A DNA stretch of 63,955 nucleotides, from the NCBI GenBank assembly GCA_947178165.1, contig CAMWXH010000004.1, forward strand, positions 1 to 63,955, given 5' to 3'. Every line of letters begins with the position of its first letter. Position 1 is the stretch's first letter. This DNA is from an uncultured Porphyromonadaceae bacterium. GTDB taxonomy: Bacteria; Bacteroidota; Bacteroidia; Bacteroidales; Muribaculaceae. Below the pieces are notes generated by a model that worked only from the letters and a program-made list of their open reading frames with translations, did not search any database and was not told the DNA's origin. Shown here one piece after another: positions 36,665 through 46,152 of this stretch. The translations under genes were made by a program, and so were the position numbers.

Positions 36665-39081
36665 ACCGTCACGGTGAGGTTATCGTAGTTATAGGGGAAA
36701 CGTACATAGAGGGTTTTGGTTGTGGCATCGTAGCTCCAGCCGTAGAGCCGGATGGCTTTAAGCGACACTGCTTTCTCCATACGAATGCCGTTTGACATCA
36801 CCACTTCCTTCGGACTCTTAACCATCGGTATCTCAAAAGTGAGGTTACGCCCTTCAGGCATCCCCTTGTATTGACCCTTGGCTGAGAGCGAGAGCTCTAT
36901 CTTTCCGTTAATCTCACGCCCTTTGAAGGTGGTTAGCTGATAGTCATTCTCTTCCAAGGATAGGGGAGAGGTACGGTTATCGTCGAAGAGCGTATAGCTC
37001 GTCTCTTCTGCCGAGGGGAAGTATTTCAGTGTCAAGAATGCAGGGTTATAGTCTCCCACATTCTTCATCGGCAACACATACTGGGGAATGAAGCTGCCGG
37101 CCTTCACGAAGAGCGGAAGTTCGGAAAGGGGAGCCTTGACGGTAGCTGTTGTGCCCCCTTTATATTTGAGGGCCGGATTGTTCCAGCTTATCCATTCGCC
37201 GGCAGGGAAGAGCACCTTGCGGGAGGTTTGTCCGGCTTTCATCACCGGTGCTACCAATACATCATCGCCCCAGAGGTATTCATCCTGAACATTTGCATAT
37301 TCAGCTTTCCGGTTCTCTGCGCGGAAATTGAGCGGACGAACCAAGGGGAGCCCCTGCGATGCATTCTCGTAAGCAAGAGTGTAGTTATAAGGCAACCACT
37401 CATAACGCATATTGATGAACTTCTTCAGGATGTCCTGCTGCCCGGCATAATGATACGGTTCCGGCTTTGCTTGCGCGTGGGTGCGGAGCACAGGGGTGAA
37501 AGCACCCATCTGCAACCAGCGCACATAAAGCTCCGGATTGGTGGGATTCTTCTCATCAACTGCGAATCCGCCTATATCGGAACTCATGTAGCCAAGCCCC
37601 GAAAGGCCGGAGTTTAGCATAATAGGAATCTGCGCTTGCAAACCCTCCCACGAACGGCCAACGTCGCCCGACCAGGGGAATACAGAGTAACGCTGCAGTC
37701 CTGATGTGCCGCCGCGCATAAGAAGCATCGGACGTTTGTAGGGGAAGTCTTTGCGTAATCCTTCATACACAAGGCGCGACCATTCGTTGCCATAAACATT
37801 ATGATATTCCGAGGCTTTCTCGCCATTGTTATGAACGATAGTAAGTGGATGCACTTCCGGCTCGCCAAGGTCGCCCCACCATCCGGCAAGACCCTCTTCG
37901 GTGAGTCCTTTCAGACGGTTCCAGAGCCATTCACGCGTGTCGGGATTGGATATGTCGAACATACCTGCATCGCCCACCCAGGTGGTGACATCGTTGGTTT
38001 TCCCTTCAGCATCCTTTGTGAGGAGGTTGGCGGCATCAAGGGTGTTGTAATTGTCGATAGCGCCCTTCTTGTTGATGTAAGGCTGATGTATGAGGATAGT
38101 GTTAACACCCATGGCATTCAGTGAGTCGAGCATAGCCTTATGGTCGGGGAACTTCTCTTTGTTCCATTCAAGGCGACCCATATCGGTCTCCACGCCATAC
38201 CAGTATAGGTCGAACACCAGGCCGTCCACGGGATATCCGTTGCGCTTCAGCGAATCAACCACTCCAAGGGCCTCATCCTGCGACTTATAGCCATATTTTG
38301 AAGTGATATAGCCTAAAGTCCAGAAAGGAGGAAGATCCTGGCGCCCGGTGAGGGTGGCATAATTTGCGGCCGCGCCGGCAAGCGAACCGTCACCGTTGAT
38401 GAAATAATAGGAGAGCGGTTTTTGAGTCTCCGACTGATATTTGATGGTGTCGGTTATAGAGAGCGAAGCCCTGTTGTAATCGTCGAAAAGGAGAGCGAAT
38501 CCGTTCTCGGCAAGAATCACAGGCATCGTGATGTTCATTTGGTTGATACGTCCGTCGCCGGCTCCATATCCGTAGGTGGGACGGTTCCACATTGTGAGGG
38601 AATCGCCGTTCAAACGGAAAGAATGCCCTCTCTCGCCGGCTCCGTAGAAGGAGACGTCAGCAGGGGTTACGAATGTTGCAGTCTTGATCATGCCAGCATT
38701 ATCCACTCCTCCGGCTTCTGTGAGAAGGGTCTTGCCTTCAGCGTTCTCGAAAGTGATCTTGCCGGTGAGGCGGTTCACGCGGAGTATTGTGGAAGGTGTG
38801 GAGATAACAAACTCCGTGCCTGTGGCAAACGATGAAATGGGGAAATCCTGCTCCGGCATTATTGCCGACTGAGATTTCGGAAAACTCATGGCCGCCACCC
38901 CTGTGGGAATCTGCGAAACGCGGAAAATGTCGGGAGAGACCGGGGTGACCATCACCGTCCCTTTGGGGGTGGAGATGAGAGTGCTATTGCCATCTGTAGC
39001 CATTGAACCGGGCATCGGCACAGTAACCGCGAATGCCCCGGCAGCGACCAGTGATAATGATATTAATGATAAAGATTTCAT
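36658..39081 (-). CDS. exported GH31 alpha-glucosidase-like glycoside hydrolase
   Basis: 807 aa from the Met at 39081, with a clear signal peptide (MKSLSLISLSLVAAGAFAVT). The catalytic nucleophile Asp lies in WWGDLGEPEVHP and the acid/base Asp in WSGDVGRSWEGLQ; DGLVFDLYWYG is the conserved barrel strand. The N-terminal sandwich and a C-terminal beta domain are present. It probably releases alpha-linked glucose or xylose in the periplasm. It starts 5 bp after the stop of the dehydrogenase gene, so the two are co-transcribed although no pathway links them. Confidence 0.9.
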   Translation of the reverse strand: MKSLSLISLSLVAAGAFAVTVPMPGSMATDGNSTLISTPKGTVMVTPVSPDIFRVSQIPTGVAAMSFPKSQSAIMPEQDFPISSFATGTEFVISTPSTILRVNRLTGKITFENAEGKTLLTEAGGVDNAGMIKTATFVTPADVSFYGAGERGHSFRLNGDSLTMWNRPTYGYGAGDGRINQMNITMPVILAENGFALLFDDYNRASLSITDTIKYQSETQKPLSYYFINGDGSLAGAAANYATLTGRQDLPPFWTLGYITSKYGYKSQDEALGVVDSLKRNGYPVDGLVFDLYWYGVETDMGRLEWNKEKFPDHKAMLDSLNAMGVNTILIHQPYINKKGAIDNYNTLDAANLLTKDAEGKTNDVTTWVGDAGMFDISNPDTREWLWNRLKGLTEEGLAGWWGDLGEPEVHPLTIVHNNGEKASEYHNVYGNEWSRLVYEGLRKDFPYKRPMLLMRGGTSGLQRYSVFPWSGDVGRSWEGLQAQIPIMLNSGLSGLGYMSSDIGGFAVDEKNPTNPELYVRWLQMGAFTPVLRTHAQAKPEPYHYAGQQDILKKFINMRYEWLPYNYTLAYENASQGLPLVRPLNFRAENRKAEYANVQDEYLWGDDVLVAPVMKAGQTSRKVLFPAGEWISWNNPALKYKGGTTATVKAPLSELPLFVKAGSFIPQYVLPMKNVGDYNPAFLTLKYFPSAEETSYTLFDDNRTSPLSLEENDYQLTTFKGREINGKIELSLSAKGQYKGMPEGRNLTFEIPMVKSPKEVVMSNGIRMEKAVSLKAIRLYGWSYDATTKTLYVRFPYNYDNLTVTVK

Positions 39082-39086
39082 ACAGA

Positions 39087-40292
39087 TCATTCTACCGTGA
39101 ATTCAAGGTCTTCATTAATAATCACGCTCCAGGGGAGACCCGATACCGCAAGTTTCTCAAGGAAAGGATCCGGATCGAATTCCTCTACGTTATGCACGCC
39201 GGGCATAACCCATTTCCCGGTAAGGAACATGAATGCTCCGACCATTGCCGGCACGCCGGTGGTGTAGCTCACGGCCTGTGCGCCGGTCTCTTTGTAGGCG
39301 GCCTCGTGAGAGCAGTTGTTGTAGATGTAGTAAGTGGATTCTTTTCCCTCTTTGTCGAGACCGCTGATTCGGCAGCCGATAGAGGTTTCGCCTGTGTAGT
39401 TCTCTCCGAGAGAACCGGGATCGGGAAGCACAGCCTTCAGGAACTGGATAGGCACAATTTCACGGCCCTCATACATCACGGGGTCGATACGAGCCATCCC
39501 TATATCCTGGATAACGCGCAGGTGAGTGAGATATTCCTGTCCGAAAGTCATCCAGAAACGGGCGCGACGGATTGAGGGGAAGTTTTGCACGAGCGATTCC
39601 AGCTCTTCATGATAGAGGAGGTAGGATTCGCGCTCACCGATGTTGGGATATGTCAGAGGCTGATGAATCTCAAGGTTCTCAGTCTCAACCCATTTGCCAT
39701 CCTGCCAGTATTTACCCTTTTGGGTTATCTCACGGATATTTATTTCAGGATTGAAGTTTGTAGCGAATGCCTTGCCATGGTTGCCGGCATTGCAGTCAAC
39801 GATATCGAGATAACGCATTTCTGAGAAATGATGCTTGGCGGCGTATGCCACGAACACTGCAGAGACTCCCGGATCAAATCCGCAGCCAAGAATGGCAGTG
39901 AGGCCGGCCTTCTCAAAACGCTCGCGGTATGCCCACTGCCAGGAATATTCGAAATGAGCTTCATCCTTGGGCTCATAGTTGGCAGTGTCGAGATAGTTGA
40001 CGCCACATTGCAGGCAAGCCTCCATTATGGTGAGGTCCTGATAGGGGAGGGCAACATTGATGCAGATGTCGGGACGGTGACGGTTGAAGAGTTCAACAAG
40101 TTGTTCCACAGAATCGGCATCAACCTGATCTGTCACAATATTTTTGGCGCCGATTTCAGATGCTATGCGGTCGCATTTTGATTTTGTGCGCGAAGCGAGC
40201 ACAATCTCGGTGAACACTTCGGGGTTTTGGGCGCATTTGTGGGCCACAACAGTGCCAACTCCGCCTGCGCCGATGATTAATACTTTTCCCAT
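39087..40292 (-). CDS. saccharopine dehydrogenase-family protein, carboxynorspermidine dehydrogenase-like
   Basis: 401 aa. The Rossmann start is KVLIIGAGGVGTVVAHKCAQ; CGVNYLDTANYEP and GCGFDPGVSAVFVAYAAKHH are typical of the Bacteroidota LYS1/CASDH branch. That branch makes carboxy(nor)spermidine from diamine and aspartate semialdehyde in the alternative spermidine route. The decarboxylase partner is not in this window. First gene of a unit with the GH31 hydrolase; divergent from tsaE. Confidence 0.85.
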   Translation of the reverse strand: MGKVLIIGAGGVGTVVAHKCAQNPEVFTEIVLASRTKSKCDRIASEIGAKNIVTDQVDADSVEQLVELFNRHRPDICINVALPYQDLTIMEACLQCGVNYLDTANYEPKDEAHFEYSWQWAYRERFEKAGLTAILGCGFDPGVSAVFVAYAAKHHFSEMRYLDIVDCNAGNHGKAFATNFNPEINIREITQKGKYWQDGKWVETENLEIHQPLTYPNIGERESYLLYHEELESLVQNFPSIRRARFWMTFGQEYLTHLRVIQDIGMARIDPVMYEGREIVPIQFLKAVLPDPGSLGENYTGETSIGCRISGLDKEGKESTYYIYNNCSHEAAYKETGAQAVSYTTGVPAMVGAFMFLTGKWVMPGVHNVEEFDPDPFLEKLAVSGLPWSVIINEDLEFTVE

Positions 40293-40361
40293 AACTTTAT
40301 ATTTTTAATTTATTTCTAAGCCAAATGAGGAGAATAGGAGGATGCGAGGAGAAAATAATTG

Positions 40362-40369
40362 CAAATATA
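40362..40369 (-). promoter_or_regulatory. promoter -7 element of the dehydrogenase/GH31 unit
   Basis: TATATTTG on the minus strand, 70 bases before the ATG at 40292. Confidence 0.5.
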
Positions 40370-40412
40370 ACAAAAAAATAGGATTGATTCTCCGTTATTG
40401 AAGGGATTTGAG

Positions 40413-40420
40413 TAAATTTG
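40413..40420 (+). promoter_or_regulatory. tsaE promoter -7 element, near-leaderless
   Basis: TAAATTTG ends only 9 bases before the ATG at 40430. The TTG that could start a longer frame is part of this element, so 40430 is the better start and the mRNA would have almost no leader. Confidence 0.55.
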
Positions 40421-40429
40421 CAAATTAAT

Positions 40430-40888
40430 ATGGAAATAAGAGTAGAAAACATAGCAGATCTTGACTCTGCCGTGCGTGAGTTCCTGCGTGTCATAGGCCA
40501 TAGGCGACACGTCGCCTTCCGGGCTGGCATGGGAGCAGGCAAGACCACGTTCATCTCCGCCCTCTGCAAGGCGCTCGGGGCTGAGGATGAGGTATCCAGC
40601 CCCACGTTCAGCATTGTGAATGAATATCACGCCGACGGAGCAACCGGCATGCCTGCCGGCAAAGCAGCAGAAGAGAGTAGCCCCTTCAAGATATATCATT
40701 TCGATTTCTATAGAATCGAGACTCCTGAGGAAACCCTTGATCTCGGGCTTGACGATTATTTCGATTCGGGAGCGTTATGCTTGATGGAATGGCCTGAGAA
40801 TGTGGAGGATTTTTTGCCCGACGATACTCTCGATGTCTATATAGATGTGGATGAAGCCGGGGTCAGGACTATACGCATGGCCGACTGA
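40430..40888 (+). CDS. tsaE: tRNA t6A biosynthesis ATPase
   Basis: Accessory ATPase of the TsaBDE complex that makes N6-threonylcarbamoyladenosine in ANN-decoding tRNAs. About 152 aa. P-loop FRAGMGAGKTTFISALC, the family signature SSPTFSIVNEY, and FKIYHFDFYRIETPEE are all present. An insertion around AGKAAEESSPF makes the middle loop slightly long. It is followed by birA in the same direction. Confidence 0.93.
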   Translation: MEIRVENIADLDSAVREFLRVIGHRRHVAFRAGMGAGKTTFISALCKALGAEDEVSSPTFSIVNEYHADGATGMPAGKAAEESSPFKIYHFDFYRIETPEETLDLGLDDYFDSGALCLMEWPENVEDFLPDDTLDVYIDVDEAGVRTIRMAD

Positions 40889-40950
40889 TTGCGCCAACCG
40901 ACAAGCTGGATTCGAGGCAACATTAAAGAGAATTAATGGAAGGATACAGG

Positions 40951-41697
40951 ATGGAAAATATTGAATACATAGTTCTGCCTGAGGCCGATTCAACCAACAC
41001 GTGGTGTCGGGAGCATGCGTCAGGCCTTGCTTTGCCGACAGTTGTGAGGGCTGTGGCTCAATCGGCCGGAAGGGGACAGCGTGGTAATTCATGGGAGTCA
41101 GCTCCCGGCCAGAATCTCACTTTCTCTATTGTTTGGCATCCGGAGGGATTGGCTCCCGCAGATCAGTTCTCTATAAGCGAGGCCACGGCCTTGGGGGTGG
41201 TAGATTATCTTTCGCGCCACGGAATAGAAGCAAAGGTGAAATGGCCTAACGATATCTATGTTGGCGACCGGAAGATTTGCGGAATCCTCATAGAGCATTC
41301 CCTTATGGGCTCTTCACTTGAAAGGAGCGTGATAGGGGTCGGCATAAATGTGAATCAAAAGGAATTTATAAGCGATGCGCCTAACCCGGTGTCGATGTGT
41401 CAGCTTGCGAGGAAAGAATTTGACCTTGACGAAGAATTGGGCGCTGTTATATCGGAAATTGCCCCACTTCTTGAAGCTGTATCTTCGGCCGCTGGCAGGG
41501 AAGCATTGCACAAGAAATTCCTTGCCAACCTTTGGCGTGGAGATGGAGGGATCTATCTGTTCCGTGATGTTAAGGAGAATTGCCGGTTCGCCGGAGTGAT
41601 TGAAGGTGTGGAGCCGTCAGGATTCCTGTTGGTGAAAGATAATGAAACCGGCAACCTGAAAAAATATGCCTTCAAGGAGGTGGAATTTATATTATGA
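40951..41697 (+). CDS. birA: biotin--[acetyl-CoA-carboxylase] ligase
   Basis: Attaches biotin to biotin-dependent carboxylases. About 248 aa from the Met at 40951 (an upstream Met at 40936 is possible). The biotinyl-AMP loop is SAGRGQRGNSWES, the catalytic Lys region is KVKWPNDIYVGDRKICGILIE, and a short C-terminal SH3-like domain follows. There is no N-terminal helix-turn-helix, so it is a class I ligase without repressor function. Its stop overlaps the next gene by 4 bp. Confidence 0.92.
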   Translation: MENIEYIVLPEADSTNTWCREHASGLALPTVVRAVAQSAGRGQRGNSWESAPGQNLTFSIVWHPEGLAPADQFSISEATALGVVDYLSRHGIEAKVKWPNDIYVGDRKICGILIEHSLMGSSLERSVIGVGINVNQKEFISDAPNPVSMCQLARKEFDLDEELGAVISEIAPLLEAVSSAAGREALHKKFLANLWRGDGGIYLFRDVKENCRFAGVIEGVEPSGFLLVKDNETGNLKKYAFKEVEFIL

Positions 41698-42683
41698 AAG
41701 GGAAGATATTGCGCTGGGTGTTGCCGCTTTTGCTGACAGTGGTGCTGGTATGGTATATGTTCAGCAAAGTGAATTTCGGGGAGATGATGAATCTTCTCAG
41801 TCGCGGTGTTGACTACTGGTGGATTCTCTTGGCAATGGGACTGAGCGTATTTTCACACATCTTCCGTGCGTTCCGTTGGCGCATCCAGTTGCGGAGCTTA
41901 GGCGTAGATGCTCCGATGATGGCCCTGTGTGGCTCCATCTTCGGATGTTACGCCCTTAATCTTGTATTCCCGCGTTTGGGGGAGGTGTGGCGTTGCACCT
42001 ACATATCGCGCAGGGAGAAAGCTTCGTTCACGAGTGTGTTCGGTTCGATGGTGGCTGACCGTGTGTGTGACATGTTGATGGTCCTTTTGCTTGTGGTGAT
42101 GACTTTTGCAGTTGCCACTCCTGCAATAGAATCATTCCTTAGCAGATATCCTGTTGGGCGAGGCGTGGTCGATATCCTTTCGAGCCGGTGGTTCTGGATG
42201 GCGTGCGGAGTGCTTCTGCTCTGTGGATGGGGGGTGTTCCGTTACGGAGATAACCTTTCAATAGTGAGGAAACTGCGTTCGTGGATAAAGGGTCTCTGGG
42301 ATGGTTTTGCCGCCCTCTGGAAGATGAAAGGGAAATGGCAATTCCTTTTGTTCACCTTCGCAATCTGGGGATGCTACTTCATCCAGCTCTATGTGGCATT
42401 CTTCGCTTTCGGATTCACTAAAGAGCTCTGCAAAGAGCCGGGTCTGGCCTTCGGTCTTGTGCCTTGCCTTGTGGCATTTGTGTTAAGTTCGATAGGCATG
42501 GCCATACCGAGTAATGGTGGCCTCGGGCCCTGGAATATAGCCGTGATGTTCGGATTGGCGGTCTATGGCATAACCGAAGCGCAGGGAACGGCATTCTCTA
42601 TGCTTGTGTGGTCGGCACAGACAGTGATGCTGATATTGCTCGGAGTGTTTACAATGATCTATATATCAAGAAAGAAGTCTTAA
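41694..42683 (+). CDS. flippase-like (LPG synthetase TM family) membrane protein
   Basis: 329 aa with about 7-8 membrane helices and the family pattern of the lysylphosphatidylglycerol synthase TM domain (UPF0104): FRAFRWRIQLRSLG, GCYALNLVFPRLGEVWRC, an internal DRVCDMLM and the C-terminal SIGMAIPSNGGLGPWN. Members are proposed lipid or glycolipid transporters. The ATGA overlap couples it to birA; the 195-aa gene follows 16 bp later. Confidence 0.85.
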   Translation: MKGKILRWVLPLLLTVVLVWYMFSKVNFGEMMNLLSRGVDYWWILLAMGLSVFSHIFRAFRWRIQLRSLGVDAPMMALCGSIFGCYALNLVFPRLGEVWRCTYISRREKASFTSVFGSMVADRVCDMLMVLLLVVMTFAVATPAIESFLSRYPVGRGVVDILSSRWFWMACGVLLLCGWGVFRYGDNLSIVRKLRSWIKGLWDGFAALWKMKGKWQFLLFTFAIWGCYFIQLYVAFFAFGFTKELCKEPGLAFGLVPCLVAFVLSSIGMAIPSNGGLGPWNIAVMFGLAVYGITEAQGTAFSMLVWSAQTVMLILLGVFTMIYISRKKS

Positions 42684-42699
42684 GTTTTAGTAATTGAAT

Positions 42700-43287
42700 A
42701 TGAGTTTTTACGACGAAGATAACGGAAATAATGATTATTTTGACGGTCCCGACGTGCCGGATAAGCCTGTCAAGCCGAAAGAGCCGAAAGGACCTGTGTA
42801 TCATCCAGACGATCCCGAATATTGGGATCAGCCCGAGTCGGAATGGGAACATCTGAAACCAACGACGCGTGGCTGGCGCTTCTGGACCCTTATCGGATGT
42901 GCGGCCGTTCTGTTGGGCGTCTTTGTGGCTCTCTTCTTGCGTTTCTTCACTCCCTACGTGAGTGAGGCCACTATGTGTGGCTATGTGGAGGGAATTGAAC
43001 GGCGAGGGATGGTTTTCACCACTTTCGAGGGTGTGCTGTTGCCATATAAGGAACTGAAAGATACTACACGCGTGTATAGGAAGGATTTCAAATTCTCGCT
43101 CAGTGATGAGGAGATGGCCACCAAGTTGCGTCGCATGCAATTTTCCAACCGGCCCGTGAGGGTTGAGTATAAGGAGTATAAAGGCTGGCTTCCTTGGCGA
43201 GGGGATGAGAATATTATAATTACGCGGGTGGATAGCGTGGATCCTCACACCATTCTCCCTCCTGAATTTCAGCCCGAAGTGCTTTAG
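42700..43287 (+). CDS. single-pass membrane protein with Pro-rich cytosolic start
   Basis: 195 aa. The ATG at 42700 is preferred over an in-frame TTG two codons earlier. The N-terminal ~60 residues are Asp/Pro/Lys rich and disordered (PVKPKEPKGPVYHPDDPEYW), one membrane helix follows (about 68-88), and an extracytoplasmic beta domain of ~100 residues closes the protein. No family is recognised. A 9-bp repeat array begins 4 bases after its stop. Confidence 0.75.
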   Translation: MSFYDEDNGNNDYFDGPDVPDKPVKPKEPKGPVYHPDDPEYWDQPESEWEHLKPTTRGWRFWTLIGCAAVLLGVFVALFLRFFTPYVSEATMCGYVEGIERRGMVFTTFEGVLLPYKELKDTTRVYRKDFKFSLSDEEMATKLRRMQFSNRPVRVEYKEYKGWLPWRGDENIIITRVDSVDPHTILPPEFQPEVL

Positions 43288-43291
43288 AGCC

Positions 43292-43390
43292 GGATAGGCG
43301 AGATAGGCATAATAGGCGGAATAGGCAATTTAGGCATATTAGGCGATATAGGCATATTAGGCGGTATGGGCAAATTAGGCATTTTAGGAA
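43292..43390. repeat. 9-bp-period array, copy 2 (ATAGGC type)
   Basis: Eleven units of 9 bp, consensus nnATAGGCr (for example GGATAGGCG, AGATAGGCA, TAATAGGCG). It runs from the stop of the 195-aa gene into the start of the next ORF, whose first codons read GKLGIL. Same element class as 14011-14081. Confidence 0.9.
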
Positions 43391-44238
43391 GAAAGGGTGG
43401 TTCCCTCTTATTCTTTACCTCTTTTTCATTCCTTTCTTTCTTTTTTCTCTCCCTCTTTGCATTCACGGTTCAAGCAGGTGAAAAGGGTGATTATCAGATA
43501 AAGGATTCTGTATTGGTGATCAAGAAAGGGGTGAAGGATGTAGCGGCATATTCTTTCCGCGATCGTAAGGATATAACGGAGGTTCGGTTTGAATCCCCTT
43601 CGACAGTTGCATCCATCGGGGACTATGCTTTTATCGGATGTGATAATTTACGGAAGATAGAGTTGCCCGGGTCACTGCGCACCTTGGGTGAGGGAGCCTT
43701 CCGGGAATGCGATGCATTGGAAAGCATCGTTATTCCTGTTGGAGTAAAAAGGCTTCCCAAATTCCTTTTCTATTGGTGCGGCAATCTTAAGAATGTGAAA
43801 TTACCACCGGGCCTTACTGTAATCGATATGGCTTGCTTCGGTTTCTGCCGCAGCCTTCGGTCAATTGAATTGCCAAACGGCTTAAAAAACATAGGGCTGA
43901 ATGCTTTTTCCCGTTGTGAGTCGTTAGAAGAGGTGGTGGTGCCTTCAAGTGTGAATGAACTTGAATCATACGCTTTCTCCGATTGCCGTAATCTTAAAAA
44001 GATAACTTTCCCAGGAAACAATTCACTTTTGGGAGAACTGATACTAAGCGGATGCGATAGCCTGGAGATTCTTTATGAACTGAGTCCGGTGCCTCCGAAG
44101 TTTGATTGCAACAGCTTCATTTTTGAGCCTGACGAAACGGATAAATATGCTAATGTGAAACTTCTCGTGCCTAATGGAAAAGTTTCCGCATACCGCAATG
44201 CGCGCGGGTGGAACCTGTTTGACATAATAGAAGACTGA
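43366..44238 (+). CDS. secreted BspA-like leucine-rich repeat protein
   Basis: 290 aa with a strongly hydrophobic signal segment (about 17-35) ending TVQAG. Five to six LRR_5/BspA repeats follow, with phrases such as IGDYAFIGCDNLRKIELPG, LGEGAFRECDALESIVIP and IGLNAFSRCESLEEVVVP. It probably mediates protein or surface binding outside the cell. The first Met lies inside the 9-bp array, so the exact N-terminus is uncertain. Confidence 0.88.
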   Translation: MGKLGILGRKGGSLLFFTSFSFLSFFFLSLFAFTVQAGEKGDYQIKDSVLVIKKGVKDVAAYSFRDRKDITEVRFESPSTVASIGDYAFIGCDNLRKIELPGSLRTLGEGAFRECDALESIVIPVGVKRLPKFLFYWCGNLKNVKLPPGLTVIDMACFGFCRSLRSIELPNGLKNIGLNAFSRCESLEEVVVPSSVNELESYAFSDCRNLKKITFPGNNSLLGELILSGCDSLEILYELSPVPPKFDCNSFIFEPDETDKYANVKLLVPNGKVSAYRNARGWNLFDIIED

Positions 44239-44299
44239 AAGGATGGTTTGAGAGGGAGGTCGGATAGATTGGGGACGTGCTGTAAAAAAATAGATTGAT

Positions 44300-46126
44300 A
44301 TGCGACGGATATATTTTCTGCTACTGATAATTGCTGCATTCTGTGCCACGCCGGCCCATTCACAGCTTATGAAAAAGGCGGGTGAGTTTATTTCATCAGC
44401 ATTTGAGGGTGAGTCGGTGGATTCACTCAATGAGGGTAATATCTCTGTGGAGGAACGCATACGTCGGGATTCCCTCAAGCTTCAGGAGATGACGCTTCAG
44501 CTTCAGGAATTGAAGATGAAGGAGATAACCTTGAACACAGCCCTCACAAACAACCAGAAAGCTGACTCGATAAAGAAAGCCGAACAGCTCCGCATGATCG
44601 ACTCGCTGCGGAATGTGACTCCCGGTGTGCCTGTGATCGTGATGGAGGACACACTCTTCAGGCTTTATGCCTCGCTTGGAGGCCGATCAGCCCTTAACCG
44701 TGCGGAAAGCATTGCTGAAACCATTGAGGAGATCGGGAAGAGCCGCAGGCTAAGGCGCGATACTGTTCATCTGTTCGAGAACGAGAACTATATCGACATA
44801 ATGTATGGCGATAAGGTGCTTATGACCGTAACGGAGCAGGATGCCCTCTGGGCAGGACGCGATCAGGGAGATCTGGCCGGTGCATACGGGCGAATCCTTT
44901 CTGCCAAGATTAAATTCCTGCAAAATGAGAACAGTTTCTGGCAGATTCTTAAGCGAGCAGGCCTTTTTGTGGCTGTAATACTTATGCAATGCATGGTTTT
45001 CCGGCTCATCAACTGGCTTTTCAGAAAGCTACGCAGGAAAATAATCCGGTTCAAGCAACAGAAAATGAAAGCATTAGTGGTGAAGAATTATGAAGTGCTC
45101 AACACCCACCGCCTTTGCCGGGTGATGATACTGGCGAGCAACCTTCTTCGCTACTTCATCCTTCTTGTTGTTTTGATACTCACGGTTCCGATTCTATTCT
45201 CCATCTTCCCCCAGACCGAGAGCCTGGCGATGAAGATCCTGTATTATATCCTCGATCCGGTGAAGATGGTGCTGAAATCGGTGGTGGATTATATTCCCAA
45301 TCTCTTCATAATAGTTGTTATATGGTATTGTGTGAGATACCTTGTGAAAGGTTTCCATTACCTCTCCCACGAGATTGAGACCGAGAAACTGAAGATTTCC
45401 GGGTTCTATCCCGAATGGGCACAGCCTACATTCAATATCGTCCGCTTCCTTCTCTATGCCTTTATGATAGCGATGATTTATCCCTATCTCCCGGGTGCGA
45501 AGTCGGGAGTGTTCCAGGGGATATCTGTATTTGTCGGCTTGATAGTCTCGCTCGGGTCGAGCACAGTTATATCGAACTTCATTGCCGGTTTCGTCATAAC
45601 ATATATGCGTCCCTTTAAGCCAGGCGACTTCATCAAGGTTAAAGATACGGTTGGGACAGTAGTTGAGAAAACCCCCTTCATCACGCGGATGAAGACCATA
45701 AAGAATGAGATAGTGACGATTCCCAATTCATTCATAATGTCGTCAGATACGGTCAATTACAGTGCTTCTGCGCGCAAATATGGATTGATTATCCACACGA
45801 TAATGACTATGGGTTATGATGTGCCGTGGCGAAAGGTACACGAACTTCTTATCAAGTCAGCGCTTCAGACTTCGGGGGTATTGGAGCATCCCAAGCCCTT
45901 TGTATTGGAGCTTGAATTGAACGATAACTATATGTGTTATCAGATCAATGCTTATATAAAGGATGCAGATATGATGCCCGACATCATGTCAGACCTGTTG
46001 CAGCATATTCAGGATAACTTCCACGATGCCGAGATCGATCTTGTCGCTCCCCATTTCTTCTCCAAACGGGAGGGGGAATTTCCGAAAGACCGGGCCAAAT
46101 TCCGTCGCATTCATTCGCTGGATTGA
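44300..46126 (+). CDS. MscS-family mechanosensitive channel
   Basis: 608 aa. A signal peptide (about 1-21) and a periplasmic coiled-coil region (about 60-95) precede several membrane helices between about 215 and 410. The MscS pore helix and beta domain follow: GLIVSLGSSTVISNFIAGFV, then RPFKPGDFIKVKDTVGTV and RMKTIKNEIVTIPNSFIM. The large N-terminal extension makes it a long MscK/YbdG-like type. It would protect against hypo-osmotic shock. Confidence 0.9.
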   Translation: MRRIYFLLLIIAAFCATPAHSQLMKKAGEFISSAFEGESVDSLNEGNISVEERIRRDSLKLQEMTLQLQELKMKEITLNTALTNNQKADSIKKAEQLRMIDSLRNVTPGVPVIVMEDTLFRLYASLGGRSALNRAESIAETIEEIGKSRRLRRDTVHLFENENYIDIMYGDKVLMTVTEQDALWAGRDQGDLAGAYGRILSAKIKFLQNENSFWQILKRAGLFVAVILMQCMVFRLINWLFRKLRRKIIRFKQQKMKALVVKNYEVLNTHRLCRVMILASNLLRYFILLVVLILTVPILFSIFPQTESLAMKILYYILDPVKMVLKSVVDYIPNLFIIVVIWYCVRYLVKGFHYLSHEIETEKLKISGFYPEWAQPTFNIVRFLLYAFMIAMIYPYLPGAKSGVFQGISVFVGLIVSLGSSTVISNFIAGFVITYMRPFKPGDFIKVKDTVGTVVEKTPFITRMKTIKNEIVTIPNSFIMSSDTVNYSASARKYGLIIHTIMTMGYDVPWRKVHELLIKSALQTSGVLEHPKPFVLELELNDNYMCYQINAYIKDADMMPDIMSDLLQHIQDNFHDAEIDLVAPHFFSKREGEFPKDRAKFRRIHSLD

Positions 46127-46152
46127 GACGGGAGTGAAAGAAGATAAATTAG

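Noticed and set aside
43284..43466. 60-codon minus-strand frame with Pro-Ile-Pro-Pro-Met repeats
   Set aside because: It is the 9-bp array read on the other strand, not a gene.
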